From Verrucomicrobiota bacterium (lineage in GTDB: Bacteria > Chlamydiota > Chlamydiia > Chlamydiales > Rhabdochlamydiaceae): a stretch of DNA of 64,000 bases. The stretch covers positions 364,250 through 428,249 of the forward strand of contig JAFEGJ010000001.1 of the NCBI GenBank assembly GCA_018240015.1. The letters run 5' to 3'. The notes under the pieces were generated by a model. It worked only from the letters and a program-made list of their open reading frames with translations. It had not been told where the DNA came from and searched no databases. Positions 19,597-27,703 of the stretch are shown piece after piece. Position 1 is the stretch's first letter. Each line of letters begins with the position of its first letter. Made by a program: the position numbers and the translations under genes.

Positions 19597-20806
19597 TTTT
19601 TCCGCGGTCGTCGATGCCTTGATTCACGGAGATGCGCTCCGCTTCTTTTAAAAGCAGGCCCATTTTTTTTCCCGTTTCGATTCCTTCTTTGATGAGATGC
19701 TCTGCACGGACGATGGGCGCTCCGGATTGGATGCGCATAATGGGTTGCTCGAGGAGCTGTCGATGGCGCGCATGTTCTTCCAGAAAAGTGGTGCGCTGCT
19801 CCGGAGTGAAATGAGCTGCGATGATTTCTAAACAGAGGTGCGCGTGGGGATGGGCATAAAAGCGGGCCCATTCGATGGGCTCGAGCTTTTCTTGCCACTT
19901 GTCAGGCATATTTAAGAGACTTTTTGCATGGTGATAAAACGTGACAAACTCTTTGTCAGAGCGGGAGAGTTTGAGATATTCGCAGAGCTCATAGAGTTCT
20001 TGCAGATTATGGTCAGGAAATAGATCGAGCAGTTCTGCAATGGGCGGCGAGCCTTTGGGAAAATGTTCGATAGCGCGGACGCGCGACTGAATTTCTTCGA
20101 TTGGAACATCGCGGAGCTTGGGAAAAATGGTGCCGAGAAGTTGAAGCTGATGGAGCGTAATGAGTCCTGAATCAAAATGGGCAAAGCGTGACATCTTTTG
20201 AAATTCTTGCCAAATGCGCTCCATCGCCACCGCAGGTAAAAGAGTGGGAGCATGCGCTAAAATCGCTTGCAAGGTATCTGGCTCGATGGGGAATCCAAAC
20301 CTCGTCGAATATCTCACTGCGCGCATCATGCGCAGGCGGTCTTCTAAAAATCTGTCGTGGGCATTGCCGATAGCTCTGATGATCCCTTTTTTGAGATCTT
20401 TTTGTCCCCCCACAAAATCATAGATCTTCTCTTCGAGGGGATCATAGAACATCCCATTGATCGTAAAATCTCTTCTTTGCGCATCTTCTTCGGGCGTCGC
20501 AGGATCGATGCCTGTGGGTCTTCTTCCATCGACATAGCCGCGGTCTTTACGAAAGGTTGCCACTTCAAAATGGTGCTCACCTTCCACCACGATCACAATG
20601 CCAAACGCGACACCGACAGGAATGGTTTTAGGAAAAATCTTACAAATCTGATCCACAGAAGCCGAGGTGGCAATATCGATGTCATCGGAGGGGTGCTTCA
20701 TCAAGTAATCGCGCACCCAGCCACCCGCCAGATAAGCCTTGTGGCCTGCTTCTTTGAGCTTTTGGACGATCGTCTTAGCTGCTACGAGTGCGGGCATGTA
20801 GGTCAC
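19562..20806 (-). CDS. cca: CCA tRNA nucleotidyltransferase / poly(A) polymerase family, class II
   Basis: Adds CCA to tRNA 3' ends, or A tails to RNA; the subfamily cannot be separated by eye. The enzyme is 414 aa with the class II nucleotidyltransferase order: AYLAGGWVRDYLM (about residue 24), metal site DDIDIATSA (about 41), RRDFTINGMFYDP (about 111), then EDRLRMMRAVRYSTRFGF (about 155), the RNA/nucleotide recognition motif. The C-terminal half is helical. Since tRNA-Arg in this window lacks an encoded CCA, such an enzyme is needed. It overlaps the preceding convergent gene by 35 bases. Confidence 0.92.
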   Translation of the reverse strand: MTYMPALVAAKTIVQKLKEAGHKAYLAGGWVRDYLMKHPSDDIDIATSASVDQICKIFPKTIPVGVAFGIVIVVEGEHHFEVATFRKDRGYVDGRRPTGIDPATPEEDAQRRDFTINGMFYDPLEEKIYDFVGGQKDLKKGIIRAIGNAHDRFLEDRLRMMRAVRYSTRFGFPIEPDTLQAILAHAPTLLPAVAMERIWQEFQKMSRFAHFDSGLITLHQLQLLGTIFPKLRDVPIEEIQSRVRAIEHFPKGSPPIAELLDLFPDHNLQELYELCEYLKLSRSDKEFVTFYHHAKSLLNMPDKWQEKLEPIEWARFYAHPHAHLCLEIIAAHFTPEQRTTFLEEHARHRQLLEQPIMRIQSGAPIVRAEHLIKEGIETGKKMGLLLKEAERISVNQGIDDRGKIIEQLKKSSLW

Positions 20807-20831
20807 AATAGCAAAGAAGGGAATTTAGGTC

Positions 20832-21290
20832 TTAATCGTTGCTAAAATGAGCGTGTTCTCTTCTAATCCAGTTATGAATTTCCCTTTTGAGCTTTTTTAT
20901 TTCTTCTATTAGCTCGTCGGCTTCTGCTTTTGTTGTTTCACCGCTATTGGTGTAGTCACAAATATTCCTCTTGATGCGGCAACTATTAAGATAGTCGGAG
21001 ATTTCTTGGAAATTTTCACCGAGGATTTCTGGCAGTGCGTCGATAGAAATGCGATGATGTCCAGCTCTATGAGAATTTGTTCTTAGCCCAATAATGCGCA
21101 AAAGAATCGTTGCCAGTTGTAGGCCTGCATTGTAAGCAGTTGCAAAGCGCCGATCTTCAGATAGTCCATCGATTTCGGCGTCGGCGAGATCGCGATGAAC
21201 AATTCTAAAAAGTTGAGCGATTTCTTCTTTGGTACTCTTGTATTCTTTAAGAGTGCCTTCTTCCAACCATTTCTTTAAGTTTTTGATCAT
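20832..21290 (-). CDS. HEPN-domain-like protein, partner of the upstream MNT protein
   Basis: Small all-helical protein (about 152 aa) resembling HEPN-type RNases of toxin-antitoxin pairs. It has an N-terminal helix pair, ATAYNAGLQLATILLRI (the usual cell/nuclease-dimer helix), and SCRIKRNICDYTN followed by an acidic helix. The RN-x3-Y element occupies the place of the usual R-x4-6-H RNase motif. It overlaps the 3' end of the MNT gene by about 44 bases, typical of MNT-HEPN operons in which the nucleotidyltransferase neutralises the HEPN toxin. Whether the active residues are intact cannot be established by eye. Confidence 0.7.
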   Translation of the reverse strand: MIKNLKKWLEEGTLKEYKSTKEEIAQLFRIVHRDLADAEIDGLSEDRRFATAYNAGLQLATILLRIIGLRTNSHRAGHHRISIDALPEILGENFQEISDYLNSCRIKRNICDYTNSGETTKAEADELIEEIKKLKREIHNWIRREHAHFSND

Positions 21291-21852
21291 TTCCAATAAT
21301 CCAAATTTTTGGGTTTTTCATTACATCCATGATAAAGTGATCTTTTTGATGAATTTTTTCTCTCACATCTTCCAAATTAAAAATTACAACGTTTAATTCT
21401 CGTAAAAGTTGATTAGATAGAGGTCCTAGAATTTTCGAAACTTCTCGAAGAGTTACATTTCCAATAAGAAATAAATCGATGTCACTATCTACAGATTCTT
21501 CTTGTTTTGCTGTAGATCCAAAAATAAAGGCTAACTGCACCTTATCATGGAGAGGTTCTAGTAGTTGTCTTATGTTTTCTCCCAGAGCAAATGTTTTAAG
21601 AAATAGATTTTTTAAATCATGAAAAGCAGGATGGGTTTTTACAATTTTATAGTAAACCATTCTTCCACGCTTGGAGGCAGTTATGATGCCAGCTTCGGTC
21701 AAGGTTTTTAAAGCTCTTTGAATTTGCATTAAGGCTTTATTCGTTTTTTTTGCGATATCAAGTTGATAAAACTCTTGGTCAGGGTTTAATAAAAATAGAC
21801 TAAGGATTTCGACAAGTGTGGGGTTAGCGAATAGCTTGATCTGCGGGTTCAT
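21247..21852 (-). CDS. HTH-MNT protein: winged helix fused to minimal nucleotidyltransferase (antitoxin-like)
   Basis: Protein of 201 aa. The N-terminal winged helix-turn-helix (residues about 1-75; YQLDIAKKTNKALMQIQRAL then a wing, ASKRGRMVYYKI) is followed by a minimal nucleotidyltransferase domain with the hallmark IFGSTAKQEESVDSDIDLFL (about residue 111; GS-x10-D-x-D). The C-terminus completes the fold. The ATG at 21852 is chosen over an upstream TTG. The start lies ten bases from a double inverted repeat, so the protein very likely represses its own operon through the HTH domain while the MNT domain modifies the HEPN partner. Confidence 0.82.
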   Translation of the reverse strand: MNPQIKLFANPTLVEILSLFLLNPDQEFYQLDIAKKTNKALMQIQRALKTLTEAGIITASKRGRMVYYKIVKTHPAFHDLKNLFLKTFALGENIRQLLEPLHDKVQLAFIFGSTAKQEESVDSDIDLFLIGNVTLREVSKILGPLSNQLLRELNVVIFNLEDVREKIHQKDHFIMDVMKNPKIWIIGNDQKLKEMVGRRHS

Positions 21853-21861
21853 ATGGATACA

Positions 21862-21901
21862 ATACAACAAAATGTTGTTTCATTACAACATTTTGTTGTA
21901 T
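21862..21901 (-). promoter_or_regulatory. Double inverted-repeat operator of the MNT-HEPN operon
   Basis: Two 17-base arms (21862-21878 and 21885-21901) are perfect reverse complements with a six-base spacer. Each arm itself contains the palindrome ACAAC-N5-GTTGT. The two small palindromes are centred 21 bp apart, two helical turns, so two dimers could bind the same DNA face. The site lies immediately upstream of the HTH-MNT start. Confidence 0.8.
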
Positions 21902-21991
21902 TAGGATCATAAATAGCTCTTTTTCAGGCGTTTGCATTTTTGTAAAATGTAGGAAAGCAGAATTTTCCACTTCATGCTATAACATTCTCTT

Positions 21992-23599
21992 ATGCCAAAA
22001 ATTCAGCGCCTTTCTGAAGAGACGATCAACCGGATTGCCGCAGGTGAGGTCATCGAAAACCCCGCCAGCGTCATCAAGGAACTCATCGAAAACGCCATCG
22101 ATGCGGGAGCCAGGCACATCATCGTCGAAACCAAAGGAGGCGGATTTGGGCTGATCCGGGTGATCGATGATGGCTGCGGGATGAGCTCGGAAGATGCGAT
22201 GCTCGCTTTTGAGCGGCACGCGACATCGAAAATCATCTCGTCCGATGATCTTTTTTCTTTAAGTACGATGGGTTTTCGGGGAGAAGCTCTCGCGTCGATT
22301 GCTTCGATTGCTGAAGTTACGCTCATCACGGCAGAAGACAGCACGGGAACGAAGATAGAAGTGGTGGGAGGAAAAATTCTTTCTGCAGAGCCATTTCCTC
22401 GTAAACAGGGGACGACAGTCGAAGTTCGCTCACTCTTTTTCAACGTCCCGGCCCGGAAGAAATTTCAGAAGTCGCCTGCCGCAAGCAATGCCGAAATCTA
22501 CAAACTCTTAGTGACACTCTCGCTGGCTTATCCCAGCATTGGTCTGCAACTTCAGTCAGAGGATCGGATGGCGTTTTCAGCGCCGGCCCTCGCAGGTTCT
22601 TTTTTTGAGCAGCTCGAGCATCGCCTCGTAGCTACACTTGGTGACAGCGTTGCCTCGCAGGCGCGGATGATCGATAGGGATGGCATCCAAGGATTTTTGG
22701 GAGCGTCTCTTCATAGCCGGCCTAAGCGTTCGGGGCAATATGTCTTTGTCAATAGCCGCGCGGTTAGTTCTCCGCTGATTTCATATGCGGTGCGCGCGGC
22801 TTATGGGACGCGTCTGGATGAAGATCGCCATCCTATCTTTGCGCTCCATCTGCAGATGCCGCCTGAGATGGTCGATGTCAACGTCCATCCTCAGAAAAAA
22901 GAGGTGCGATTTCAAGAAGAGGCGGCGCTCAAAGAAAAAATCCTTCGCGCTGTAGCAGAAACGCTCGATCCTGCTCCCAGTTTTAGTGCACCTCTGGTTT
23001 TTATGGAAGCTTCTCCCGAGAGGATGAGCTATCCGCTGGTGTTTCAAGAAACGAAGCAGCAGCCGCAGCTGTTCGAAGAGTGGCATGCAGTGGGCGTATG
23101 GAAGCAGTTTCTGTTTGTGGAAGGAAGGGAAGAGGGGCTTTGGATCGTCGATTTGTGTGCCGCGCAGGAAAAGATCGCGCTGAGGCAGCTGACAAAGGAC
23201 CAAGATGCTCCTTCACAGGGACTGCTTCTCTCCGAGCGTGTAGAGCTCACGGCTGAGGAGACAAAGGAACTGGAACTGCGCAAAGACGCACTGACGAAGA
23301 TGGGTTTTTCTCTGCAATTGATTGGAAGGACGACTTTTTTGGTCGACGCGACGCCGCCTTTTATCCCTATGGACCAGATCGCAGAGGTTCTCAAGGAACT
23401 GGCGGGGGGCGGAGATTTGCCGAAAAAAATCGCCCGCTTTGCGCGGCGAAAAAAACAATTTATGATACAAGAAGCTTTGGCCCTATGGAAGGAGGTTGCC
23501 GATGACCCTCAAGATGCCGCGGTCGCTGTTCGAAGAGCGCCTGAAGAACTTGCGCAGCTATTTAAAAAAGCACCGACTTCCAGCGCTGCTCCTCGATAA
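21992..23599 (+). CDS. mutL: DNA mismatch repair protein MutL
   Basis: GHKL-ATPase that links MutS mismatch recognition to strand processing; 535 aa. N-terminal ATPase motifs are complete: RIAAGEVIENPASVIKELIE (motif I), DDGCGMSSEDAMLAF, RHATSKI and TMGFRGEALASIASIA (motif III, lid). The transducer domain includes FVNSRAVSSPLI and VDVNVHPQKKEVRF. The C-terminal domain is short. Where endonuclease-type MutL has DQHAAHE it reads DLCAAQE, so this is probably a non-endonuclease MutL. The 3' end contains the ribosome-binding site and start of the M24 peptidase gene. Confidence 0.95.
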   Translation: MPKIQRLSEETINRIAAGEVIENPASVIKELIENAIDAGARHIIVETKGGGFGLIRVIDDGCGMSSEDAMLAFERHATSKIISSDDLFSLSTMGFRGEALASIASIAEVTLITAEDSTGTKIEVVGGKILSAEPFPRKQGTTVEVRSLFFNVPARKKFQKSPAASNAEIYKLLVTLSLAYPSIGLQLQSEDRMAFSAPALAGSFFEQLEHRLVATLGDSVASQARMIDRDGIQGFLGASLHSRPKRSGQYVFVNSRAVSSPLISYAVRAAYGTRLDEDRHPIFALHLQMPPEMVDVNVHPQKKEVRFQEEAALKEKILRAVAETLDPAPSFSAPLVFMEASPERMSYPLVFQETKQQPQLFEEWHAVGVWKQFLFVEGREEGLWIVDLCAAQEKIALRQLTKDQDAPSQGLLLSERVELTAEETKELELRKDALTKMGFSLQLIGRTTFLVDATPPFIPMDQIAEVLKELAGGGDLPKKIARFARRKKQFMIQEALALWKEVADDPQDAAVAVRRAPEELAQLFKKAPTSSAAPR

Positions 23600-24563
23600 T
23601 CCGATCGATATTTTCTATATCACGGGCTGCGAAGTGTCGCTCGGGCGCGTCATTGTCCACCAAGAGGAGGCCAAATTTTTCGTCGATGGAAGATATTTTC
23701 AAGCTTGCAGTCAAAAAAGCGCGATCCCTGTGGGACATTTAGCAGCCGCGGATCAGAAAAAATTTGCGGGGAAGAAGGGGAAAATCGGATTCGATAGTGC
23801 TTTCACGACTGTGGAGGATGCTGAGAGATTAAATCAGCTCTTTCCAAAAAGGTTAGAGCCCTTAGCATCGCCTCTTAGAAAAATTCGAGCGATCAAGAGT
23901 AGCGTTGAACTAGAGATAATGCGAAGAAGCGCCCAGCTGAATTGGAAAGGCTTTTTGCATGTGAAGAAAAAGCTTAAAGTGGGCGTTACTGAAAAAGAAA
24001 TGGCCTGGGAATTTGAGCGTTTTTGCAGAGAAAATGGGGCGAGTGCTCTTGCTTTTGAGCCCATCATTGCCTTTGGTGAAAATACCGCGATGCCCCACTA
24101 CCGCGCGGGAGATCGTAGGCTGAAGAAGGGAGATCTCGTCCTCGTCGATATCGGCGTGATGATCGACCACTATGACTCGGATATGACGCGGACGTTTGCC
24201 TTTGGAAAGGTCGATCCCATTTTAGAAAAACTCATGACCGTAGTGCGCGCTTCGCATGCGGCAGCTCTCAAGATTTGTAAGCCGGGACAGCGGCTCGGTA
24301 TGCTCGATAAAGCAGCTAGGGACGTTATGCGCAAAGAAAAACTCGAGAAGCTTTATCTCCATAGTTTGGGTCATGGCGTGGGCCTTGAGATCCATGAGTG
24401 GCCCCGTCTCAAAGTGGACGGAATAGATAAAGACGTGGTTTTAGAGTGCGGTATGGTGATTACAATTGAGCCGGGTCTATACATGGCAGGCATCGGCGGC
24501 GTGCGCCATGAAGATACGATCGCGATAACAAAAACAGGCTACGAAAATTTCTATGAGAAATAG
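23502..24563 (+). CDS. M24 metallopeptidase, Xaa-Pro aminopeptidase type
   Basis: Dinuclear-metal peptidase removing N-terminal residues next to proline; 353 aa, the length of short PepQ/YpdF-type enzymes. The start is ATG 23502 because AAGGAGG lies seven bases before it, inside mutL; the overlap is 98 bases. The N-terminal creatinase domain begins SLFEERLKNLRSYLKKH. Metal ligands are in order: Asp in LVDIGVMID, Asp in YDSDMTRTFAFG, His in LGHGVGLEIHEWP, Glu in TIEPGLYMAG and Glu in VRHEDTIAI. The last codons overlap the histidine kinase start. Confidence 0.92.
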   Translation: MTLKMPRSLFEERLKNLRSYLKKHRLPALLLDNPIDIFYITGCEVSLGRVIVHQEEAKFFVDGRYFQACSQKSAIPVGHLAAADQKKFAGKKGKIGFDSAFTTVEDAERLNQLFPKRLEPLASPLRKIRAIKSSVELEIMRRSAQLNWKGFLHVKKKLKVGVTEKEMAWEFERFCRENGASALAFEPIIAFGENTAMPHYRAGDRRLKKGDLVLVDIGVMIDHYDSDMTRTFAFGKVDPILEKLMTVVRASHAAALKICKPGQRLGMLDKAARDVMRKEKLEKLYLHSLGHGVGLEIHEWPRLKVDGIDKDVVLECGMVITIEPGLYMAGIGGVRHEDTIAITKTGYENFYEK

Positions 24564-26340
24564 GATAGGTTTTCGGCAGAAAGTTTTTTTTGCGCAAATT
24601 CTCATTTTTGCCGCTTTTCTGGTTCTTATTTTTCCGCTCAGCCGCTTCTCGGTTCAGGAAGTTGCCAAGACAGGCCTCGAAGAAATGGGCATGGAGCTCA
24701 TCACAGAGCTGAAAGACCAAAAAAGTATCGATGGCATGATCGACTATCTGAAGAAGCAAGAACTTTTTGTCTATTTTCGCGTCAGCATTATCGATGACCA
24801 GTACCGCCTCGTGTATGACACGCATCTAGCGAGGGAACTCCAAGGAGAGTTTGCTACGGGCTATCCCAGCCCTCACCCCGAAGTCGTGGAAGCGTTTAAA
24901 AAAGGCAAAGGCTATGCGATCGACTGGTCGGAGATTTTCCAGCGCCGCTTTGTGTACGTGGCTGAGAAGTTTGATTTCGAGGGAAAATCCTACGTGCTGC
25001 GTATGGCGTTTCCTTTTGAGCAGCTCGAAGTGATGATGCACCATTTCCAGATGGGACTGGTAGCGACCGGCGTGCTGTTCCTTCTGTTCTTCAATGGCGT
25101 ACTCTACGGCCTTTTTGCATATTTAACGCGGCCTATTCGTGCGATCGTCGGAGCCATCAAGCCGTACCAAGAAGGAAAAATCGAATCCGTCCCCCAAATT
25201 ATTTTGCCCAAAAATAGTGACAAGGAACTCCAGCACTTAAGTGACACGATCAATTCACTCGCCGCAAAAGTCCGGGCCCAAATTTTAGCCGCCACGCAAG
25301 AAAAAGAGGAAAAAGTGGCCATCCTCGAATCGCTCGTCGAGGGCGTCATCGCGCTCGATAACGAAGGCCATGTTAAGTACATCAACAAAACAGCCAAAGA
25401 CATGCTGAAACTTTCTCCTGCTCCGGCATTAGGAGAGTTTCTTTCTGATTTGGAAGGTCATACCGAGCTCTTAAAAAGATGCCACACTCTTCTTGCAGAG
25501 GCGCGTAAAGATGGGTCCATGCGCATGGATACTTTCGTGATGCAAAACGGCGGAAAGACCTATCTTGATTTGATCGCCGTTCCCAAGCCCTACGAAGGCG
25601 GCGCTGTTTTGGTTATCCAAGATAAATCGAGTCAGTACCAAGTGGTCGAAATGGGAAAAGATTTTATTGCCAATGCTTCTCACGAGCTGCGCACGCCGAT
25701 CACGATCATTAAGGGATTTGCTGAGACGCTCCAAGATCTCCCTGAGATATCTCCTGAGCTTCTCAATGATATCGTAGAAAAAATCGTCCGCAATTGCCAC
25801 CGGATGGAGACCCTCGTTAAAAATCTCCTCACCCTCTCCGATATCGAGAGCTTGCCTTTTGCGCGTGTCCAAGAGTGCGATGTGGCCGCTCTTCTGGATA
25901 ATTGCAAACAAATGCTCCTTGCGGTTCACGAAGAAGTACAGATTGGTATCCAAGCGCCTGATGAGCTTCTCATCCAGGCCGATCCTGATCTTCTCGAGCT
26001 GGCTCTTATGAATCTGATGGAAAATGCCGTCAAGTATTCTCCGAAGCCCGCGAAAATCACACTTACGGCTCGATCTACCAATGGAGATGCCCAAATCGAT
26101 ATAGCAGATCAAGGAATGGGCATTCCGCCCGATGATTTGCCCCATATTTTTGAGCGGTTCTTCACCGTTGACAAGGCTCGTTCGCGAAGCATGGGAGGAG
26201 CAGGCCTGGGACTATCGCTCGTGAAAACCATCATCGAAAAACACGGCGGAACCATCACTGCTACCTCTACACTCGGAAAAGGAACGACGTTTACGATCCG
26301 CTTGCCACGGCGCCGGGTTATTACTTCTCCCGCTGGGTGA
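24553..26340 (+). CDS. Sensor histidine kinase (PhoR-like: two TM, HAMP, PAS, HisKA, HATPase)
   Basis: Inner-membrane sensor kinase, 595 aa. It has a TM1 (about residues 10-32), a periplasmic sensor domain of about 145 residues, and a TM2 (about 180-205). A HAMP segment, a PAS domain (about 260-370; AILESLVEGVIALDNEGHVK) and the phosphoacceptor box IANASHELRTPITII (His about 379) follow. The ATPase boxes are LMNLMENAVKYSP, DIADQGMGIPPDDL and GGAGLGLSLVK. The start overlaps the peptidase gene end. No response regulator is adjacent, so the partner is encoded elsewhere. Environmental Chlamydiae have few two-component systems, which makes this one notable. Confidence 0.92.
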   Translation: MRNRIGFRQKVFFAQILIFAAFLVLIFPLSRFSVQEVAKTGLEEMGMELITELKDQKSIDGMIDYLKKQELFVYFRVSIIDDQYRLVYDTHLARELQGEFATGYPSPHPEVVEAFKKGKGYAIDWSEIFQRRFVYVAEKFDFEGKSYVLRMAFPFEQLEVMMHHFQMGLVATGVLFLLFFNGVLYGLFAYLTRPIRAIVGAIKPYQEGKIESVPQIILPKNSDKELQHLSDTINSLAAKVRAQILAATQEKEEKVAILESLVEGVIALDNEGHVKYINKTAKDMLKLSPAPALGEFLSDLEGHTELLKRCHTLLAEARKDGSMRMDTFVMQNGGKTYLDLIAVPKPYEGGAVLVIQDKSSQYQVVEMGKDFIANASHELRTPITIIKGFAETLQDLPEISPELLNDIVEKIVRNCHRMETLVKNLLTLSDIESLPFARVQECDVAALLDNCKQMLLAVHEEVQIGIQAPDELLIQADPDLLELALMNLMENAVKYSPKPAKITLTARSTNGDAQIDIADQGMGIPPDDLPHIFERFFTVDKARSRSMGGAGLGLSLVKTIIEKHGGTITATSTLGKGTTFTIRLPRRRVITSPAG

Positions 26341-27196
26341 TCGGTTTTTTTCTCGAAATAACGGAAGAACTGTCTATGGCCATTGTTGTGATTTTACCTG
26401 TTCCTCCAAAATAAAATACTTCGTGCTCTGACTTGTGAAATTTTTTCCCTTTAGGTCTTTCTCCTAAGAATTTAATAAAGTCATCCATGGACATTCCACC
26501 ATCTTTTTCTAATTCTTTGAGGAGTATTATTGACTCTTTTCCAATCGCTGCTTGGAGAACAGGATAGCTTGCGTATTTGAAAACGATCGCCCTTTTGTTA
26601 GCTCGTTCGTTTAGAGTAAAAAAATCAAAAAATGGAGGATATCCCTTTTCATTTTCGATGTCATAAGTATTTGTTCCCATGAGCATTTTCTGAAAAATCG
26701 GATTAAGTTCCTTGTCTGATGCAAAAAGACTAGTAATGTCACCATCTTTCCATTCGATCAGCTTGTCAACTATTCGAATGGCGAGGCCCGGTTTCCAAAA
26801 AGGCGCGCGGCCATATAAATCTTCTAAAAGCTGAACAGCGATATCGTAAGGAAGAGATATTTTTGCAGACTGAGGTTTGTCGAGGAGCGATGAAAGCTGG
26901 AATTTAGCTCCTTCGACCTCGCAATAATATGAGCGGTAGGTTTTTATCTTTTTTTTGCTTTCTGAGCTAGGCTGTGTTTGAGTAGAACCTTGGCCTTGCC
27001 CATTAGTCTTTTTTTCTGCTTTTGTCTCTTTGTCATAAGTTGTCTTTGCTGCGCCTGAAAGGCGTTGTTGAGTGGCATGTATTTCACCAACTATGACGCG
27101 CTTTTCCAAAGCCATCCCACGCATCTCTTTGAGCATCGACCCCACGAGCAACGACATCAAGAGTAGAAACGAAAGAACGAAAGGTAAAATGTTCAC
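26321..27196 (-). CDS. Hypothetical membrane-anchored protein paired with pseudopilin gene
   Basis: Protein of 291 aa, not recognised. One N-terminal membrane segment (ILPFVLSFLLLMSLLVGSML), then a Lys/Gln/Ser-rich linker (about residues 55-85), then a soluble domain. The gene overlaps the stop of the upstream pseudopilin gene by four bases, so the two form an operon and probably act together. The single N-terminal helix followed by a periplasmic domain is what GspK/PilX-like minor pilin or assembly components look like, but no prepilin peptidase site is visible. It overlaps the convergent histidine kinase gene by 20 bases. Confidence 0.65.
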   Translation of the reverse strand: MNILPFVLSFLLLMSLLVGSMLKEMRGMALEKRVIVGEIHATQQRLSGAAKTTYDKETKAEKKTNGQGQGSTQTQPSSESKKKIKTYRSYYCEVEGAKFQLSSLLDKPQSAKISLPYDIAVQLLEDLYGRAPFWKPGLAIRIVDKLIEWKDGDITSLFASDKELNPIFQKMLMGTNTYDIENEKGYPPFFDFFTLNERANKRAIVFKYASYPVLQAAIGKESIILLKELEKDGGMSMDDFIKFLGERPKGKKFHKSEHEVFYFGGTGKITTMAIDSSSVISRKKPITQREK

Positions 27197-27660
27197 TTCT
27201 TCTCCTCTTTCTTAAAACAAAATGGAACTTGATCGATCATGAGAGTTAAAATGTTATTCGAAAGGGTGGGCTTTAGAGGCGCTACAGATTGGACATCTTT
27301 CCACATGACTTGGGTAAGGGGTCTGCCACTATTTGCTTTTGTCTCCAAAATAATTTGCTTTCCTCTTTGGCTCAGAGAGGTTACTAATTTTTCTCCAAGA
27401 GGAAAATCTCTATCATCTTGGCTTTCGTAGCGAAATTCTAGGTTATCGGTCTCTTTGCTAATGGAGGCATCGCTATTTTCGAAGAGATGTTTGATGCGGA
27501 AATAAAATCGCTGGCGTTCTAGGACTTGTTCTTTGCCCTTTTCAAAATCTCTTTGGTATTTTTGGGATTGGAAATAAAGAGGAATGAGCGAAGCCATTAA
27601 AAAACCCATGAGTGCAAAAGCGATAACAACTTCGATGAGGGTAAGGGAATGCTTGCGCAT
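27193..27660 (-). CDS. Type II secretion/type IV pilin-like pseudopilin
   Basis: Protein of 155 aa with a type IV pilin-like N-terminus: a short basic leader (MRKHS), then LTLIEVVIAFALMGFLMASL with the conserved Glu at position +5 of the mature chain, then a globular tail. The residue before the cleavage site is Ser instead of the almost invariant Gly, so processing by prepilin peptidase may be inefficient. The size suits a minor pseudopilin (GspH/I/J class). The ATG is chosen over a TTG six codons upstream. It is followed with overlap by the 291-aa membrane-anchored protein. Confidence 0.78.
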   Translation of the reverse strand: MRKHSLTLIEVVIAFALMGFLMASLIPLYFQSQKYQRDFEKGKEQVLERQRFYFRIKHLFENSDASISKETDNLEFRYESQDDRDFPLGEKLVTSLSQRGKQIILETKANSGRPLTQVMWKDVQSVAPLKPTLSNNILTLMIDQVPFCFKKEEKK

Positions 27661-27703
27661 GTCCCTTATGATGTTCAAAAAGGGGCTTTTCGGCTACTGG
27701 TTA

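Noticed and set aside
25471-26145. Minus-strand ORF of 224 codons inside the histidine kinase gene
   Set aside because: Antisense shadow of the HisKA/HATPase region.
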